Positions 33,437 through 45,862 of a stretch of 64,000 nucleotides of DNA are shown here, in pieces (the stretch's first letter is position 1; each line of letters opens with the position of its first letter). Source of the DNA: Hydractinia symbiolongicarpus (Eukaryota; Cnidaria; Hydrozoa; Anthoathecata; Hydractiniidae); assembly GCF_029227915.1 (NCBI RefSeq), contig NC_079888.1:14801001-14865000 (forward strand). Reading direction: 5' to 3'. The translations under genes and the position numbers were made by a program. The notes beneath the pieces were generated by a model, which saw only the letters and a list, made by a program, of their open reading frames with translations, did not search any database and was not told the origin of the DNA.

Positions 33437-35165
33437 TCCTTTTGCTTCTTAACAAAGTGGGTCTGGGGTATGTTTAAAGGATGGAATGGAATAGTAAATA
33501 TTTTTTGAAAAAAAATTATAAGCATTTTCTCGAGTTTTTGCCTTCAAAAAATTTGATTTGAATTTCGGGAGCAAAAAGTTAAGGCGTTTTTGTGTAATTA
33601 TTCTTAAAAAATGTAATTACACAATGCGGTTCAGTTGTTTAAAGAGAAGGAACAATTCACACAACTCAATTCAAGAAAAAAATTGTTACAATTTATATCA
33701 ATGTGCTCGATTTGACGCATGCGCAAAAAGACCCAATTTTGAAATTTGGATTTCAGGAGCAATTCCCTGGATAAATTGTTACCTTAAAAAGCGCAAGTTT
33801 ATTCTTGTTTCAATAGGTTTCCAGTTGCTTATTAACGTGCAGTACTACAATAAATGAATTAAGTTAATTTTCTGTCAGTTCTTAACAAGTAGTTGAAATA
33901 TTCTTGCCCCCTATTTTGTGGATAAGTCGTATGTAGCTTGTTTTTATGTATTTTTTATCTTACCAACTCCCGTATTCCTCATAGATAGGACACGCAGGTA
34001 GAAAGTTGGTATAGGTGATTATTATGATGACACAACGACAGGAAAATTGCTGACGTCAGCATTTTTGTGAAGGTTCCTCATTTCTGCTGACATCATCAAG
34101 TTCATTGTTGTTTTAAAACCATTGAAGAAGCTTCTTTCTTCCTCAATTATTTGAGGGGTAGTCATTAGTATGTGCCATTTGCAGGTTCGAGTTTTTAGTT
34201 AAGAAATTGTGGTTGTTTCACCGGACTTTTACATTTTTTGGGGTATTTCCTATGTATGTTTTCCACATGTTAGTCTGTCTTAATGTTTAGCGGAGGTGCC
34301 CGCAAGAAGCTTGTACGTGGCGTATTAGTAATTATAGCGTTTCGTTGTTTCATTGATGCACAAGACAGATGTGTTGCACATAACATTATTGCGCGCAAGA
34401 AGATCGGTGCTACGGAAACATAAAAAACGTCCGGGCTGGGCAAATTCGTGGGTTTATCCATGGACTGTGGACTTATATGAATTTATTTTGTTTACATACG
34501 GAAAATCTGCACCATTTTTACTAAGTACCATCCCTACGTAAGCGGTGCTTGCCAGAACAGCAGTTAATGTATTAGTTTTAGAACATTGTATGTAGCTATA
34601 TCGACTCCTACAGTTTATTTTACTAACATTATGACAATTACTTCAGAGTAACATCTTTGGTACTACCTACGAATGTCCTGTGGGAGAACATCTTTCTCTA
34701 TACTGTATCTAAGAATAGTTTGATATGTTGGTTAATACACGCCATAATAGACACTGTAATGTTAAATGTGTTTTATTTAGTCAGAGACGCCGTGAATAGT
34801 AGTTTCTAAGGCAGAACAATATGTTAATGCTGGAAAAAGGTAAGTTCCTTACAGAAATGTTCATTTAAACAAAAACGTTTACTTGAATTATTATTTCTAA
34901 CGGAATAATTATCGGGAACATTTGTTAATACAATGTTGAAAATTAATAACAATATATCGTGTTGCAACATACAGTTAGATATTCATTAGTTAAAAATAGC
35001 TCTGAAAGCGTATTATACGAAAGAGGTGTATGAGAGGATGGTAAATTAAGAAAATGATTAGAAACATTTTGTTGGTGGGAATTGATTTGGTGGGAAAATA
35101 AATTTCACTTTTTGATTATATTTTTTTATTGCTACTTTCTATATGCATGCTGGGAAATATACTAA
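33437..35165. other. Spacer with scattered GGGAGCA repeat pieces
   Basis: Around 33550-33780 are TTTCGGGAGCA and TTTCAGGAGCAATTCCCTGG, single pieces of the family at 60.6 kb. From 33.8 to 35.1 kb I see no gene. A short plus-strand open frame at 34353-34541 has a basic WANSWVYPW stretch but no family I can name. Confidence 0.4.
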
Positions 35166-35169
35166 TGTT

Positions 35170-35505
35170 CTAACTAGCATTGTCCTTTGCAAATTTCTTT
35201 TTCTCAGTGCGAACTTTCATCACTATTGTGGTTACACCGTATTTTTCGATCAAATCTTTCACAACTCTGTCAGCTTTGCTTGCACTGCGAATATCTGCCT
35301 CCTTAATTAATTTACTTTCTGTTATCAGGTCTCCAAATTTTCCCCAAATTGATTGGTTATCTTCGCTGGAAAACTTCACCCTATCTTTTCTAGTTCCAAA
35401 CAAGGATGAAGTCGTTTCACACGTCGAAATCGATGTATTGTCGCTGATCAGAGCTTCATTATCGTTAAAAGGGGCTTCTGGTTCGTGCACTGTTAATTCT
35501 AAATG
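35170..35505 (-). pseudogene. C-terminal Myb/SANT-like exon of the Crypton gene
   Basis: The exon begins after TTAACAG at 35491 and reads HEPEAPFNDNEALISD, FGTRKDRVKFSSEDNQSIWG, KFGDLITESKLIKEADI and DRVVKDLIEKYGVTTIVMKV, ending KKKFAKDNAS. The pattern FS.EDN..IW..F.DLI ... I..KVR resembles the short helical tail found after Crypton recombinases in other animals. It joins in phase to a donor AAAG|GTAATA at about 36148 if the recombinase frame is shifted by one base near 36195. Confidence 0.55.
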
Positions 35506-36149
35506 TTTAATTTTCTATTTTAATTATGTACATTTTTAAAGTTATCCGTTTTAATTTTCCTTTTAAAAGCTATATAGAACAGGGTTGTATGTAAATGTGT
35601 ATTATTTAAGTATAACTGAGTTATTGACGCAACAACTTTTCATTTTATTTTAACCATATATGAAAAGCAACTTCAACGCCTCACTCACAAAATATTAAAA
35701 GTATATTGACGGAGAACAACATGATTAGCAATGTGAAGTTAATACACCCCAAGAGTCCTTCGCCTGTTACCCCAGTACGGCAGTTTGTCATTATTATTTT
35801 GGAAAAGCAAAATCTAGTGACTACAGTGACTGGACACTTTTTCTAAAAGCAGAATATATTTTTTACAAGATTAAGTCTCCAAGTGTCACGCGAGACAACG
35901 CAGCGAAACTTGTAAATTACATTTGTTTTGAAAATATGATTTTTTGGGAAAGAAATGGTTAATAGTAGTCACTTTCTTTTTTAAAAGTCTAAGTTTTTTA
36001 AAAAACGTAAAGCTTACAGGGGAATTATAACGTAATGTGCAGAAAGAATGGGATAATAATAAATTGCGTAATCAGGTTAAAATTTTAATAAGAAAACTAA
36101 AAATCAATTTGTAAAAACGTATTAAAATGCTATGTCTCAAATTATTACC

Positions 36150-37516
36150 TTTATCTCTAACTTCATCGTTATTCTGTCTCTTCGTCTTCACATGATGAAA
36201 TAACGAATTTTATCTCGTAGCTGTAGTGAGGTAAGATTAAAAAAGCTCGGATGTAATGTTGACTTTTCTTTCACGACAGTCAGAGTGATTTTACCATCAC
36301 TTATCTCCTTTGCAAAATGCACTTCAATGGCATCCTCTAGAGACACATCAACGTTATTCCCACTTTGGCGTAGGACAGATCTCAGCTCCCTACTTGTTTC
36401 TGCGGCATTTTTTGACTTTTCTTGCAGAAAGTACGACCGTCTGGCTGCTTCCTTGGAGTGGCACATTAAATTTGCCAACTGTTGCTCCAACTCTGGCCTC
36501 AAAGAATGAGTTTTAGTGACACACGTCTTGCGGACTAGTGTTGCATTAAGACGTGGTCGCAGCAAACTCCTTCCCACTGCTTTATTCCAAAATGAGTTCA
36601 ACTGGCCTGTGGCCATTGAAGAAGACATTTTATTTCCGCTCCAGCTGGTAAAAAACGGGTTGTTGGCAGAACCTTTTTCGTCGTCTAGGCCTTCTAGCCT
36701 ATTTCGGAAATGTTGAAAGAATATCGATGATTCTTTATATAGATTTGCTGTGAAGCAAATTGTCGCTGGTCCCGACGTCGCTATTGTTTTGTGGTTAAAA
36801 ACACTTACAATATATACTCCATTTTCCATTTTCCCCGTCATGAACTCTTTGGTTGTCATGTTAGCCAAAGCACCGGTCCTTGACGCGTTATCCAAGCAGA
36901 GATAAGTTAAGATATAATCTCGAACAGAGGTAAATTGCTTGAATGTTGGAACTTTACCAGTGGCCAACACTTCCTTGATATTCCTGCGACAATTGGATAC
37001 GTGTGTTGAATTATCGAAGGTGTTGACCTCTTCAGCTGTTATGAGCTGATCTAACTGCTCCAAATCTTTCATCCATTTGTCACTTTTTCTTTCTATACTC
37101 CACAATCCAGTTTTCCATGATAACTATCATGCTTGGACAGTCCTTAACGAAATCTTTGAAAAGCACAGGTGTGTCACACAAAATATACTTGTAAAAATGA
37201 CATAGAGAATGGAGATAACTTTTTATAGTTCTAGCTTTTCTCCGTTTTTCAAAATTCAGTAACCATTGATTCCTGATCTTCATGCGGTCAAAAAGAACGG
37301 ATAATTCGTATGAATCTTGGCTGGTGTCCTTTAAAATCAGCTGCACTTGTCTGGAATGTTGTTTCGCAGCACGTTTATTTTTTCGCTTACCATCAGGGCT
37401 AACCAACCACAATTCAAATTTGTCAAAATGTGACTCATTCCTCCATGGTGTAATTATAATATCCATATTCTCATCCTCCTCATCTTCATCCTCACTTCCA
37501 TCCAAATCTTCAATTC
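36150..37516 (-). pseudogene. Crypton tyrosine recombinase
   Basis: The N-terminal SAM-like part (37505-37080) begins with an acidic DGSEDEDEEDENMD, then HFDKFELWLVSPDGKRKNKR, QHSRQVQLIL, NQWLLNFEKRRKARTIKSYL and HSLCHFYKYIL. The catalytic part (37105-36188) has LDNASRTGALANM (first catalytic R, about 36880) and LVRKTCVTKTHSLRP (second box), then LMCHSKEAARRSYFL, where H and the terminal Y (about 36430) fit the HS..A...Y box of Cryptons. These enzymes cut and rejoin DNA through the tyrosine. One extra A in an A-run at about 37090 separates the two parts, and a one-base shift near 36195 puts a TGA after YFIM. The domain is otherwise complete, about 440 residues. Confidence 0.85.
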
Positions 37517-38340
37517 TACATTCTAGAAGGAAAAAAACTTTTAAATGATGATTTTCCTCAGGGAGATAAATTAAATTCTTTACACTAAGCTATTGAAAGG
37601 CTAAAATAATATAATACTATGCATTTTTTACTAAGAAAATCCTTATGGTTCAACAGATTCAAGTATTATCAAGTTACTTACGCGACATGTCTTTGCGGAA
37701 AATTTATAGGTAAAAAATTCCTTTAAATACTTAATATTTTCTTGTAAATAAAAATTAACAAAATAATTTTTTTTAGAATATCCTGCTACTTACAAACAAT
37801 TAGAAAATGTTCTTATTACGGACTGTTTTTTGTTTAAATCCTTTTAGGTTAAAAATTCTGCTCACTGTTTAAGTTCAAGTTTCTTAAGCATAAATTTTAA
37901 GTTGAACAAAAGTGGCAAATTTCTTTAAAAAATTAAATCCTGTTTAATGCTGGATAGAAACAAGTTTAATGAGAAAAGTTACGCAAAAATCATGTACAGA
38001 GAATAAAGTCGATATTTTCTTCATAACTTGTACGCTTCAATATATGTTCATATCAAACGCTCATATCTTAGGAGCAAAATTTTTACGCAGCGTTGTTACA
38101 AAAGAGGAGGGATTGCATACTTTTGCGGTAAACAAGTCAAACCTTACATACCTAGTGAATCGTTTTTGCTTGTTATTGGCAATTTACTACGGACAGGTTC
38201 TATAAATAAACAAATTAAAAGTAGAGTACGTCACAAGAAATACATTAAAGGTCTTCTGTTATCAAAAGAAAACTGTAGTTTTTAATGGTTGTTTATAAGA
38301 CAGGTCATAGAATGAAAAATTATACTTTGTTCTTGTTTTT

Positions 38341-38815
38341 CTTCGAAACGGACAGATAAAGGCTCAATCGTCGTTATGGAAGGAGCTGAGATGAGATAAA
38401 GACGATTTATTGACAATTATTGTGATATCATAACAGAAAGGATGAATTAAACAATCAAGAGTGCCATGACGACTTCTTATCAAATATGCACTTAAAGCTA
38501 AACATACATACCTAGTGTCTCATTGAAAATTGGGAAATTTGAGTCAGGTTCTATAAATTAACCGAATAAATTGTAAATAAGCAGCAAAATTTTGTTTTTA
38601 ACGGTTTAAAGTGCTAAAAAAGCGCTAACTGGGACAGAAAACATCTTTTCTTTTTTGTATTTGAGAGAAATTAGGATAGTTTTGTGAAACGGACATGCGC
38701 TTTCGCAGAAATTAGGAAAATGGTTATACCTATTTCTTCCGTTTCTTCTAAATCGACAGATAAAGGACCAACACTTGCTATGGAGGGAGCTAAGATGAGA
38801 CAAGGAATCGTATAT
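38341..38815 (-). repeat. Two duplicated small exons of the Crypton gene
   Basis: On the minus strand, TCATCTTAG|CTCCCTCCATAGC (about 38785) leads into APSIASVGPLSVDLEETEE. TCATCTCAG|CTCCTTCCATAAC (about 38383) leads into APSITTIEPLSVRFEEKQE. The exons are clearly paralogous and have the same acceptor context, so an exon-intron unit of about 400 bases was duplicated. Confidence 0.65.
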
Positions 38816-39439
38816 TATTAACAGTGAAAGTAATAAAATAGCGAATCAACGAAACAAGCAGCAACCAATCACCCTAGAATTATTTTTTTTATAAGCGCCC
38901 CCCTCATTTAAGCGCCCCATGTAACAAGTATTGTTCCCTCTAAAAGAAAGAGGCGCTTAATAGAATTTTTTTTCAGATTCGTATCAACCAAAACAAAAAA
39001 CAAAAAAACTCGTAAATGATCTTAAAAAAAATCTTCTTATTAAAAAAGTTACAGCTTAATTTTCTGGGAATTTTAACTGCCATGTAAAACTTTTAACGTA
39101 GTATTTCTTCTTTTCGCCCCAACAAAAGAAAGAATGAACTTAACTGGTTATTCATATTCGAATCACTAGAATCTTTGAAATGTTATAAGGGTCTCCTTGT
39201 TTTAAATACACACCCCTGTGATAATCTCCCTCCCCTAAAAACTGGAAAATTATACTTGCCTTGGGCAACTATGAAAATTCACATTTTAGAGCTTAGACGG
39301 TGACGTGTTTCAGTGAAAATCTGCTTTTTTTTAAATTTCGCGATTGAAAGTAGCCTTTTTTTGGAAAAATGAATGAATGAGTGAATGAAATAATGAATGA
39401 ATGAAGAGATCGTTTATTTGTAATAGTTAGTTATAAAAC

Positions 39440-39520
39440 ATACAAACCTACCTCTAGAAATCGTGGAAGAAGATTTTCGATGCTTAACCAAACCAGTTTC
39501 TTCTTGTCTTTCGCCTAGTG
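39440..39520 (-). pseudogene. Small linker exon of the Crypton gene
   Basis: Minus-strand piece LGERQEETGLVKHRKSSSTI ending SRG before GTAGGT. Basic and serine-rich, no domain. Placed in the gene because of its strand, its splice borders and its position between the finger exon and the recombinase exons. Confidence 0.35.
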
Positions 39521-39954
39521 TACATAAAAATAGTTTTCTAAGCAAATTATCACCCTAATTTTTATTAATTATTACACCCCAGATCTGTATTGAGGGTTTT
39601 GGGTGTATATTGATTTCGTTATTAAAGTCATTGTTCAACTCACTAGGTCATAAAGATTTTTAGATTCAAAGCGCAAAAAAACATTTGCATAATGTCACAT
39701 GAGAATAAATTTTTCCGACTTTAAAAACATCTTTGCTTAACCTAGTCTTTTAACAGCGCACTTTTGAAAGTAATCTTGTTTGATTCACCTGTTTTTTAAT
39801 CGTAAATAAAGTGTGATTTGAGAAGTATGTTTTTTTTAACAGGGAATTAATCAACAGGTTAATGTTTTAATTCCAGTGCGTCTCACTTTAAGAAGAAAGA
39901 AATTATTACGGCAACCAATATCAAACATTTATTTTTTGAACAGGCACACAATCG

Positions 39955-40610
39955 TATGTCAACAAAATCTGCAATTAACAAAGTTAATAATTTTCTTACT
40001 AGTTCTACGCTCTCTTTCTTCTCGCCTACGTTCCGCAATATTTCTAACCTTTCTCGAAAACCAATCTTCATCGCTGCTATCATTGGAATTCACAGGCGAC
40101 ATATTTTCAGCAACTTTGAGGTACTTCATTCAACCATTCCTCATGATCTTGTTTTCCTCTTCCCGTTCGCTACTTTCGCTGCAACTACTTGTCGCGCTAT
40201 CTTCGCTTAAACCATTTTTAGGTGTAAATTCCTCGAAAGCAATGGCCTCTTTCAGAGCAGCCTTAAATTTTTTGTTATCTTTAATTTTGTGTGTTTCTCT
40301 CAAATGATTTTCTATTCGAACAACCACTTTTGAGCAGCCCAGAATGGAACAAATCTTTTTCCGGTAAAATCGAGGTTTGGTTTTCCTTTGCTCGTTGGCT
40401 AATCTTTTTCTCTCGTTATTTGAACTGATTCCGCTTTTATAACTTTTGGCATTCTCTTCCGTTATCTGATGTACTCGAACAAGATGAACCACTAAATCAG
40501 TCTTGTCTTGAAAGCAGACTGGACAAGTGCACACTTTTCGTTTTCGTTTCTGTGGAAAAGTGCTCCTCAAAGATTTTTCCCATAGATTGAAAGTCTAAAT
40601 AAAATTTTAA
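39955..40610 (-). pseudogene. C2H2-like finger exon of the Crypton gene
   Basis: Reads TFNLWEKSLRSTFPQKRKRK, VCTCPVCFQDKTDLVVHLVR-VHQITEENA, then a basic linker KRLANEQRKTKPRFYRKK, ICSILGCSKVVVRIENHLRE-THKIKDN. Two fingers of the C-x2/4-C...H-x3/4-H type precede an acidic serine stretch (SEDSATSSCSESSEREEE). A frameshift near 40130 leads to VNSNDSSDEDWFSRKVRNIA and ERRREERERRTSKKIINF. Paired fingers with the spacing HL..VH and HL..TH are usual in front of animal Crypton recombinases and probably bind element DNA. Confidence 0.65.
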
Positions 40611-40664
40611 CAACTATTAATTTCGGTAGGTACCTAATGTTAACCATAAACAAAGGTGAATTGC

Positions 40665-42615
40665 TTACTTTTTTGGCTTCAGCTACATTTCCACTCCGAA
40701 TCAACTGACACAATCTTTCTGTGACGTTCAAATCCTTCAATAAGTATATTTTTCAGAAATACTTAGTAAATGTTACAAGATATGTCAAAAAATAAGTGGG
40801 AAAAGTTATTACTGTAATACCTTTTCATCACAGTTTTCTTTTCGCTTCACACGTTTCATAGGTGGCATTTCTGGTAGCGGGTTATCCTAAAAATGGGTAT
40901 ATTGTCAGTGTAAATTATTTGCCGATCTTGAATTAAATCTACATTTTAATTATTTTGTAAAATTGAAACAAAACAAATGCTTGTCATTTCCTTGTGTCAT
41001 ATTATGGTATTTTGTTATTTATTTCTACGAAAATAGCATAGGATATATTTCCAATCGCTTTTAGAACATTTCCTCTTATAACGACGTTCCTTTAAATGAA
41101 ATAAGATCGTAAAATCGTAAAATAAAATAAAGTAAAGAGCCTAAATCGATAAACTCAGATAGTTTTACAGAAGATCCTAAGTAAACATACACGTAAGCGT
41201 CTAACTTCTAATGTTAATTCATCGACATCAGCAATCTAAAAGTAAACACGTATTGCTACTATAACTATAGCATTCTGTTACCACTGATAGTCATTTTGGC
41301 ATTTGTAAAGAGTGTTAGGCAACTTGTCAGTCCAAAATGCTCATATAAAAAACTTCCTTAAGTGCTGATTAAGCAGTAAGGTACGTTACCTTTTCCTGAG
41401 CATCGGTGGGATTAAAAATTTCATTTAACATTTCCGCCGCATTGTATTCTTGAGTTGGCAATACTTCCACTTTCTACAGGCACAGAGAGTAAAAATAACA
41501 AGCTCAAGAAAATGTATAAAATGCCCTACAAGAATACTAAATAATGAAGGAATTAATAAACAAATAAACTTGTTTTTACTCTTCCATGTCTAGCAGGTAA
41601 CAGTCAAAATATATTAATACATTGCAATTATACATGCACTTACATTTTAGCTTCGGTTAAGAAAACTGGTAATGTAATTAGAAAGCCAGTTTAAAATGAG
41701 AAATGTTTAAAACTAACCATATCTAGAACTGGTTTTAAGCTCTCAGTTGTATCGTTAATGCTTCCCTCACCTGTCGCCTGTCTTTTATCCTACAGGAGCA
41801 AATTTTTGGAATGAACAGCGTGTTATTATTGCGATATCAATATAGATTTAGAAATATTAAAAACTAACTGTATTTGAAAATTCCCTTGCGCTCTCAACTG
41901 TATTTTCCCCGCCTTTGTCAACTGTCTCTTGTCTTCTACCCTACGAAAGTAATACAATTCATAGTATAAAGGCTATTTTACCAAAGATTGCGTGTTATAA
42001 TTGCGAAATCGATATATAATGGAAAATAATAAAAACTAACTGTATTTGAAAATTCGTTCACGCTCTCAACTGTATTCTCCCCGCCATCGTCAACTGTCTT
42101 CTGTTTTCTAGCCTGCAGAAGTAAAATAATTCATAGTATAAGGGCTATTTTACGTGTTATAATGAACTTGAGATATTTTCAGCCTTGTGATTTTGTTAAA
42201 ATTTCTTAAGATTCTGGACTTTCAAGACTAAATTTCATATATTGGGCATTAGCTAAGTTTAAAAGTTTTTTTGGTAAATCTATTTTGAGTATCTAAGCAG
42301 AACGTATACTTTAACAAGATTCAAAATCTTATGATACCAATTTTCATTATGTAGATAAAGTGCCCAATTATCAAATAGTACCTTATTCTGTGGATCCACA
42401 TCAATAAATGTTAATCCATCTTTTATGTATTGACTTCTTGCCAGTGCAAAGCCAACGTCACAATCACTGTTTTTCTAAAAGGTTGTGTCAAATGTGGAAT
42501 GGTTATTATTTTAAAATTAATCACATTTCGTGCACATCTAAATAATATAATCACCTTCTTATTCTTTTCCTTTAGTTTACTTAAAGTGTATTTTACCTTG
42601 GACCTCTTATCCTAT
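40665..42615 (-). pseudogene. Acidic linker exons of the Crypton-SET gene
   Basis: About eight short exons with GT-AG borders, each 15-95 bases. From right to left they are DKRSK (42611), KNSDCDVGFALARSQYIKDG-LTFIDVDPQN (42474-42380), three homologous exons (see repeat 41725-42118), KVEVLPTQEYNAAEMLNEIF (41474-41391) and IADVDELTLEVRRL (41235-41193). The last two are DNPLPEMPPMKRVKRKENC (40887-40821) and DLNVTERLCQLIRSGNVAEA (40738-40671). They link the SET domain to the finger exon. No domain is recognised; composition is acidic with one basic patch. Confidence 0.5.
41725..42118 (-). repeat. Three tandemly duplicated 72-base exons
   Basis: Three successive exons each of 24 codons read ARKQKTVDDGGENTVESVNE, GRRQETVDKGGENTVESARE and DKRQATGEGSINDTTESLKP. 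All are followed by the same donor context (GTTAGTTTTTA). The first two are close in exon and intron; the third is older. Being multiples of three they keep the frame whatever the number. Confidence 0.75.
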
Positions 42616-42682
42616 AAAAAGACAGTATTCAATGTAGGCACGCATAGGCTTGATGCATTAACATAAAGAGAAATTCACAAAC

Positions 42683-43807
42683 CTTTCTCCACCAAAGACC
42701 GCTAGCTCCATACGAGTATCGCAACTCCTCACCAGGGCAAATGTCTTTTAGTGCAAATAAGCACAAGTCATTGCAGAGTTGGGAAACTTTGAATCGTTGA
42801 CGTATTTTCCTAACCTTTCTTCGTGTGTTGCATCAATGCTATAACATAAAAGTCAGATGTTACATCAACAATCTTACGTACTTGTTTAAGTTTACACATT
42901 TTATATTCGAAATGAATCGTGTGCTTTTGAGGTAAGAAAATATTTTTTGAGAAAATATTCTGTCTGAAAGAAAAAGTAACGGTAGGTGACTTACCATTTA
43001 TTTTTATAAAAAAATAGGAACGATCCTATGTCATCTGGATAAGTTTTCATCAACTCATCACCTTCCTCTTCTGTTAGCAAAGTACCAGGGTACTCCAACA
43101 AGAAATCATTCTTCTGGAAGTTAATCGTCGCAAAAATTCCATAACCTACACGAGATCAATAGACTCAAAAATAGACCTACAAATAAACGAGCGACTGAAC
43201 AAACGACTGCACGAACGACTATTCTTACCAATGTAGTCATCGATGTAACATTTTTCAAATCCAGGAGGATCGGCTCCGAGCTCGCAAAAGATTTTTGCTA
43301 CCTCTTCTCCAGTTTTTTTTCTTGATTTTTGTGGCTTAAGATAAGATGTTCATTGTTAGACTATTTTATGGTTACATTTAAATAAAACAACGGTTTGTAA
43401 GAAGCGGATATTTTCAACATCACCATCAAAATTTACTAAGGAATTGATTTTTCGAATACGTTAACTGATATAATAGCTTTTGTGAGCATGGCAAACCACT
43501 CTTCGTATAAATACTAGGCGTTCGTTGGTTGGGTGATAGCTTTTTGAAGACTCAAGTATTGTTTGTTTTACACAAACTCGTCCCCAGCGCCTTTTCTCTC
43601 CTATTAGTAAAAAAGAGACAAAAGGCACTGGTACGAGTTTGCGTTTTACAGTTACTATAATCTTCTTAGTACCAAATAACTTCTTATACAAATACATTGC
43701 CTTCTATTTCATTCATCTTCGCTGAAACTCTACAATCTCTAGTTTAAATTTTTTTGTTCTATATCAACTAAATAACTCACCTCTCTTGATCTGATTCCTG
43801 AACTCAT
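42683..43807 (-). pseudogene. SET-domain (histone-lysine methyltransferase-like) N-terminal part
   Basis: Exon 1 (43807-43781) is MSSGIRSRE before GTGAGT. Exon 2 (43334-43229) is PQKSRKKTGEEVAKIFCELG, then PPGFEKCYIDDYIG. Exon 3 (43145-42995) is GYGIFATINFQKNDFLLEYP-GTLLTEEEGDELM and SFLFFYKNKW. Exon 4 (42838-42683) is CIDATHEERLGKYVNDSKFP then, after a frame break, LCLFALKDICPGEELRYSYG and LWWRK. All joints keep phase. GxGIFAT, EYxG, LFF, W/CIDA, VNDS.xPN and GEELRYSYG are the SET core in order, most like KMT5A-type domains. About 12-15 residues after the VNDSKFPN motif are deleted with a frameshift, removing part of the cofactor pocket. SET enzymes methylate lysines, usually on histones. 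Confidence 0.78.
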
Positions 43808-44414
43808 TTTCGTGTTCTGACTTTAAATTAACTATTTTTTCTGACTATTGTTTATAACCTGATTTTTAAAAATATTTATACACTAAATGTTGTACATTAT
43901 TTTACAGGAATGTGTAATGTGTCAAACCTTGCTCGACTAAATAAACACTGACACGACAACATATATACAAACTGAAAGCTGCCCTAATTAAAAGCCATAC
44001 ATCACACTTACGTCTTTGACGTAGCTTATAAGTTGTTTCTTAGTAAAAACTTACACGTTCTTATTAAAACTGGTTAAATTATTTACCCTAATTCCTCGGT
44101 TGAGCACTATACTGGGGCCATTATTAAAGGTAAATAGTGTATTGAGCCTTATAATCGCCTCATTCAGGGAAAAGAAAGTTATTCAAATATTTTGACAATG
44201 ATTTTAACAATGATAAAACAAACCATAGAGATATTTTAATGATATTTCTATGATAAAACTAAAAATGTACTTCGGTTAGTTTAAAAAACATTTTACTGAA
44301 TACAAAGTTCTGCAGTGTTTTTTACTCCTGAAATTCTCCTGTCAATTAAATGAAGAATTTCATTCACTTCAGAATTTCCATATATGTTTACTTTGCGTGC
44401 CCCTGTTTAAAACT

Positions 44415-44740
44415 ATTGGGTCCAGGGTTTTTTAACATACTACTCCCCCTCCCTCCTTTCACAACTTTTGATAGGCTTTTTCTTTAAATTCAATCAAACT
44501 TGGCACACTTATACTACGTCACGACAGGAACGAATTTCTGACGTTATTTAACATATTTTGCATAATTCGCGTGAAAAAGGATAATATTTCATCCTTACCC
44601 TTATAAAATGATTTCAAAGAAATTTAAAGGGTAGTTTTACATATTGATCATACAGCATAGCAAAAAAGAGTTATAAAAAAAACCCGGCAGGGGGTTCGGC
44701 ATCCGTCCCCATCCCCTGGACCAAGTAGGGTTACAGCCTG
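44415..44740. mobile_element. Diverged short copy of the TTAA MITE family (copy 3)
   Basis: The ends read GGGTCCAGGGTTTTTTAAC on the left and GGACCAAGTAGGGTTA on the right. Inside is TTCAATCAAACTTGGCACAC, the same as in copies 1 and 2 (opposite strand in copy 1). C-rich tracts lie just inside both ends as in copy 1. About 320 bases. Confidence 0.55.
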
Positions 44741-45860
44741 AGATTTAAGTAAACACACTTGCAATTTTAGAGAAAACATAGGTTCTTTGTTTGGGCTAAT
44801 GAAAACAAGTCTAAGAAGAAAGTTTGTGATACATTCGCACAAAAAAATTTCTTTGATCTACGTACAGCATACGCACTCACATGAAAACAGGCCCGAAGAG
44901 AAAATTTTGAAAGCTGGGGGGTAAAACGGTACATAAGTATTTAGTATATAAGGATACCCCAGTATGGTTGGTGCTGAGGAAGAAGAAAATATTGTCAATT
45001 TTACTCCAAATTCTATAATTTCGCTTTCAGGTTTCAGGTACAAAGGTACAAAAATTATACTGGTAACGTCTTTTTGGTGGATGATCTCAAGGAGCATAGC
45101 TCATTTTCACGTTTGCGCAGCATGTTTTGCGCTTTGATACAGAGGCGCGTAAAAAGGTTTTCTTGTCTCGCACCAAAAAAGTAGGTTGGAGGGAGTATTA
45201 TGATCTTGTGATTTACAAATAAAAATAGGCAGGAGCAATAGCTTGTGTGCAGGTCAGAAGTATTAAATACTTCAGGTCAAATTCTTTTATATTTGTTTTT
45301 ATGGTTATTTATTTGTAACAGCTTAGAGTACTGCCGAAGATAGATATTTTCAAGTTACGTCGGCGGATCGTTCTTAATGCGTTAAATTTAATATATGATT
45401 TTCAAGTTACTTTTAAAAGTGACATCATAAAAATTTTAATGGTTCTAGAAGGTTCGAATATTTGGAGGGCAAAATCAAAATCAAATCAATCTCCCATTTA
45501 TATATTTTTAGCATAAAAAGAAGAAAAACTAGTTGGACAAGTTGATGGAAAAAATCTGGTCTACTTGAAACGTTAAACACATTATTATATAACTAACATA
45601 ACTTTTGGATGAGGTTTAATGTTAATGTTGCTTTCAAATTTCGGTTTTTAAAGGAGTTGAATTTTATGCTGCTTGCATAAAAAAGGCGTATAAATGAATT
45701 TCTTTTCTAAATTCCCTACCTGGAAAACGCCCAAAATAAATTGTTTATTTTGAAACGATGTCCCGGAGCAAAACTATTTCTAGGTCCCTGAGTTTAAGCA
45801 ATATAAATATGCGACACATTTTCTGGTTTTCTACAGAATAATAATCAAGCTAAGCTATCA
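44741..45860. other. Spacer, nothing recognised
   Basis: No gene or repeat that I can support. Short open frames lack motifs. Confidence 0.3.
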
Positions 45861-45862
45861 AG

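Larger units (their letters stand above)
35170..43807 (-). mobile_element. Crypton-type element gene with SET domain (whole gene span)
   Basis: A chain of minus-strand exons with good splice borders runs from an ATG at 43807 to a stop at 35170. The order is SET domain, small acidic exons, C2H2-like fingers, spacer exons, tyrosine recombinase, and a C-terminal Myb/SANT-like segment. That all belong to one transcript is an inference from common strand, close spacing and matching phases at the SET end (exons 1-4) and at the last exon joint. The element ends are not visible. At least four frame breaks exist, so this copy is a fossil unless the assembly has indel errors. Confidence 0.6.
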
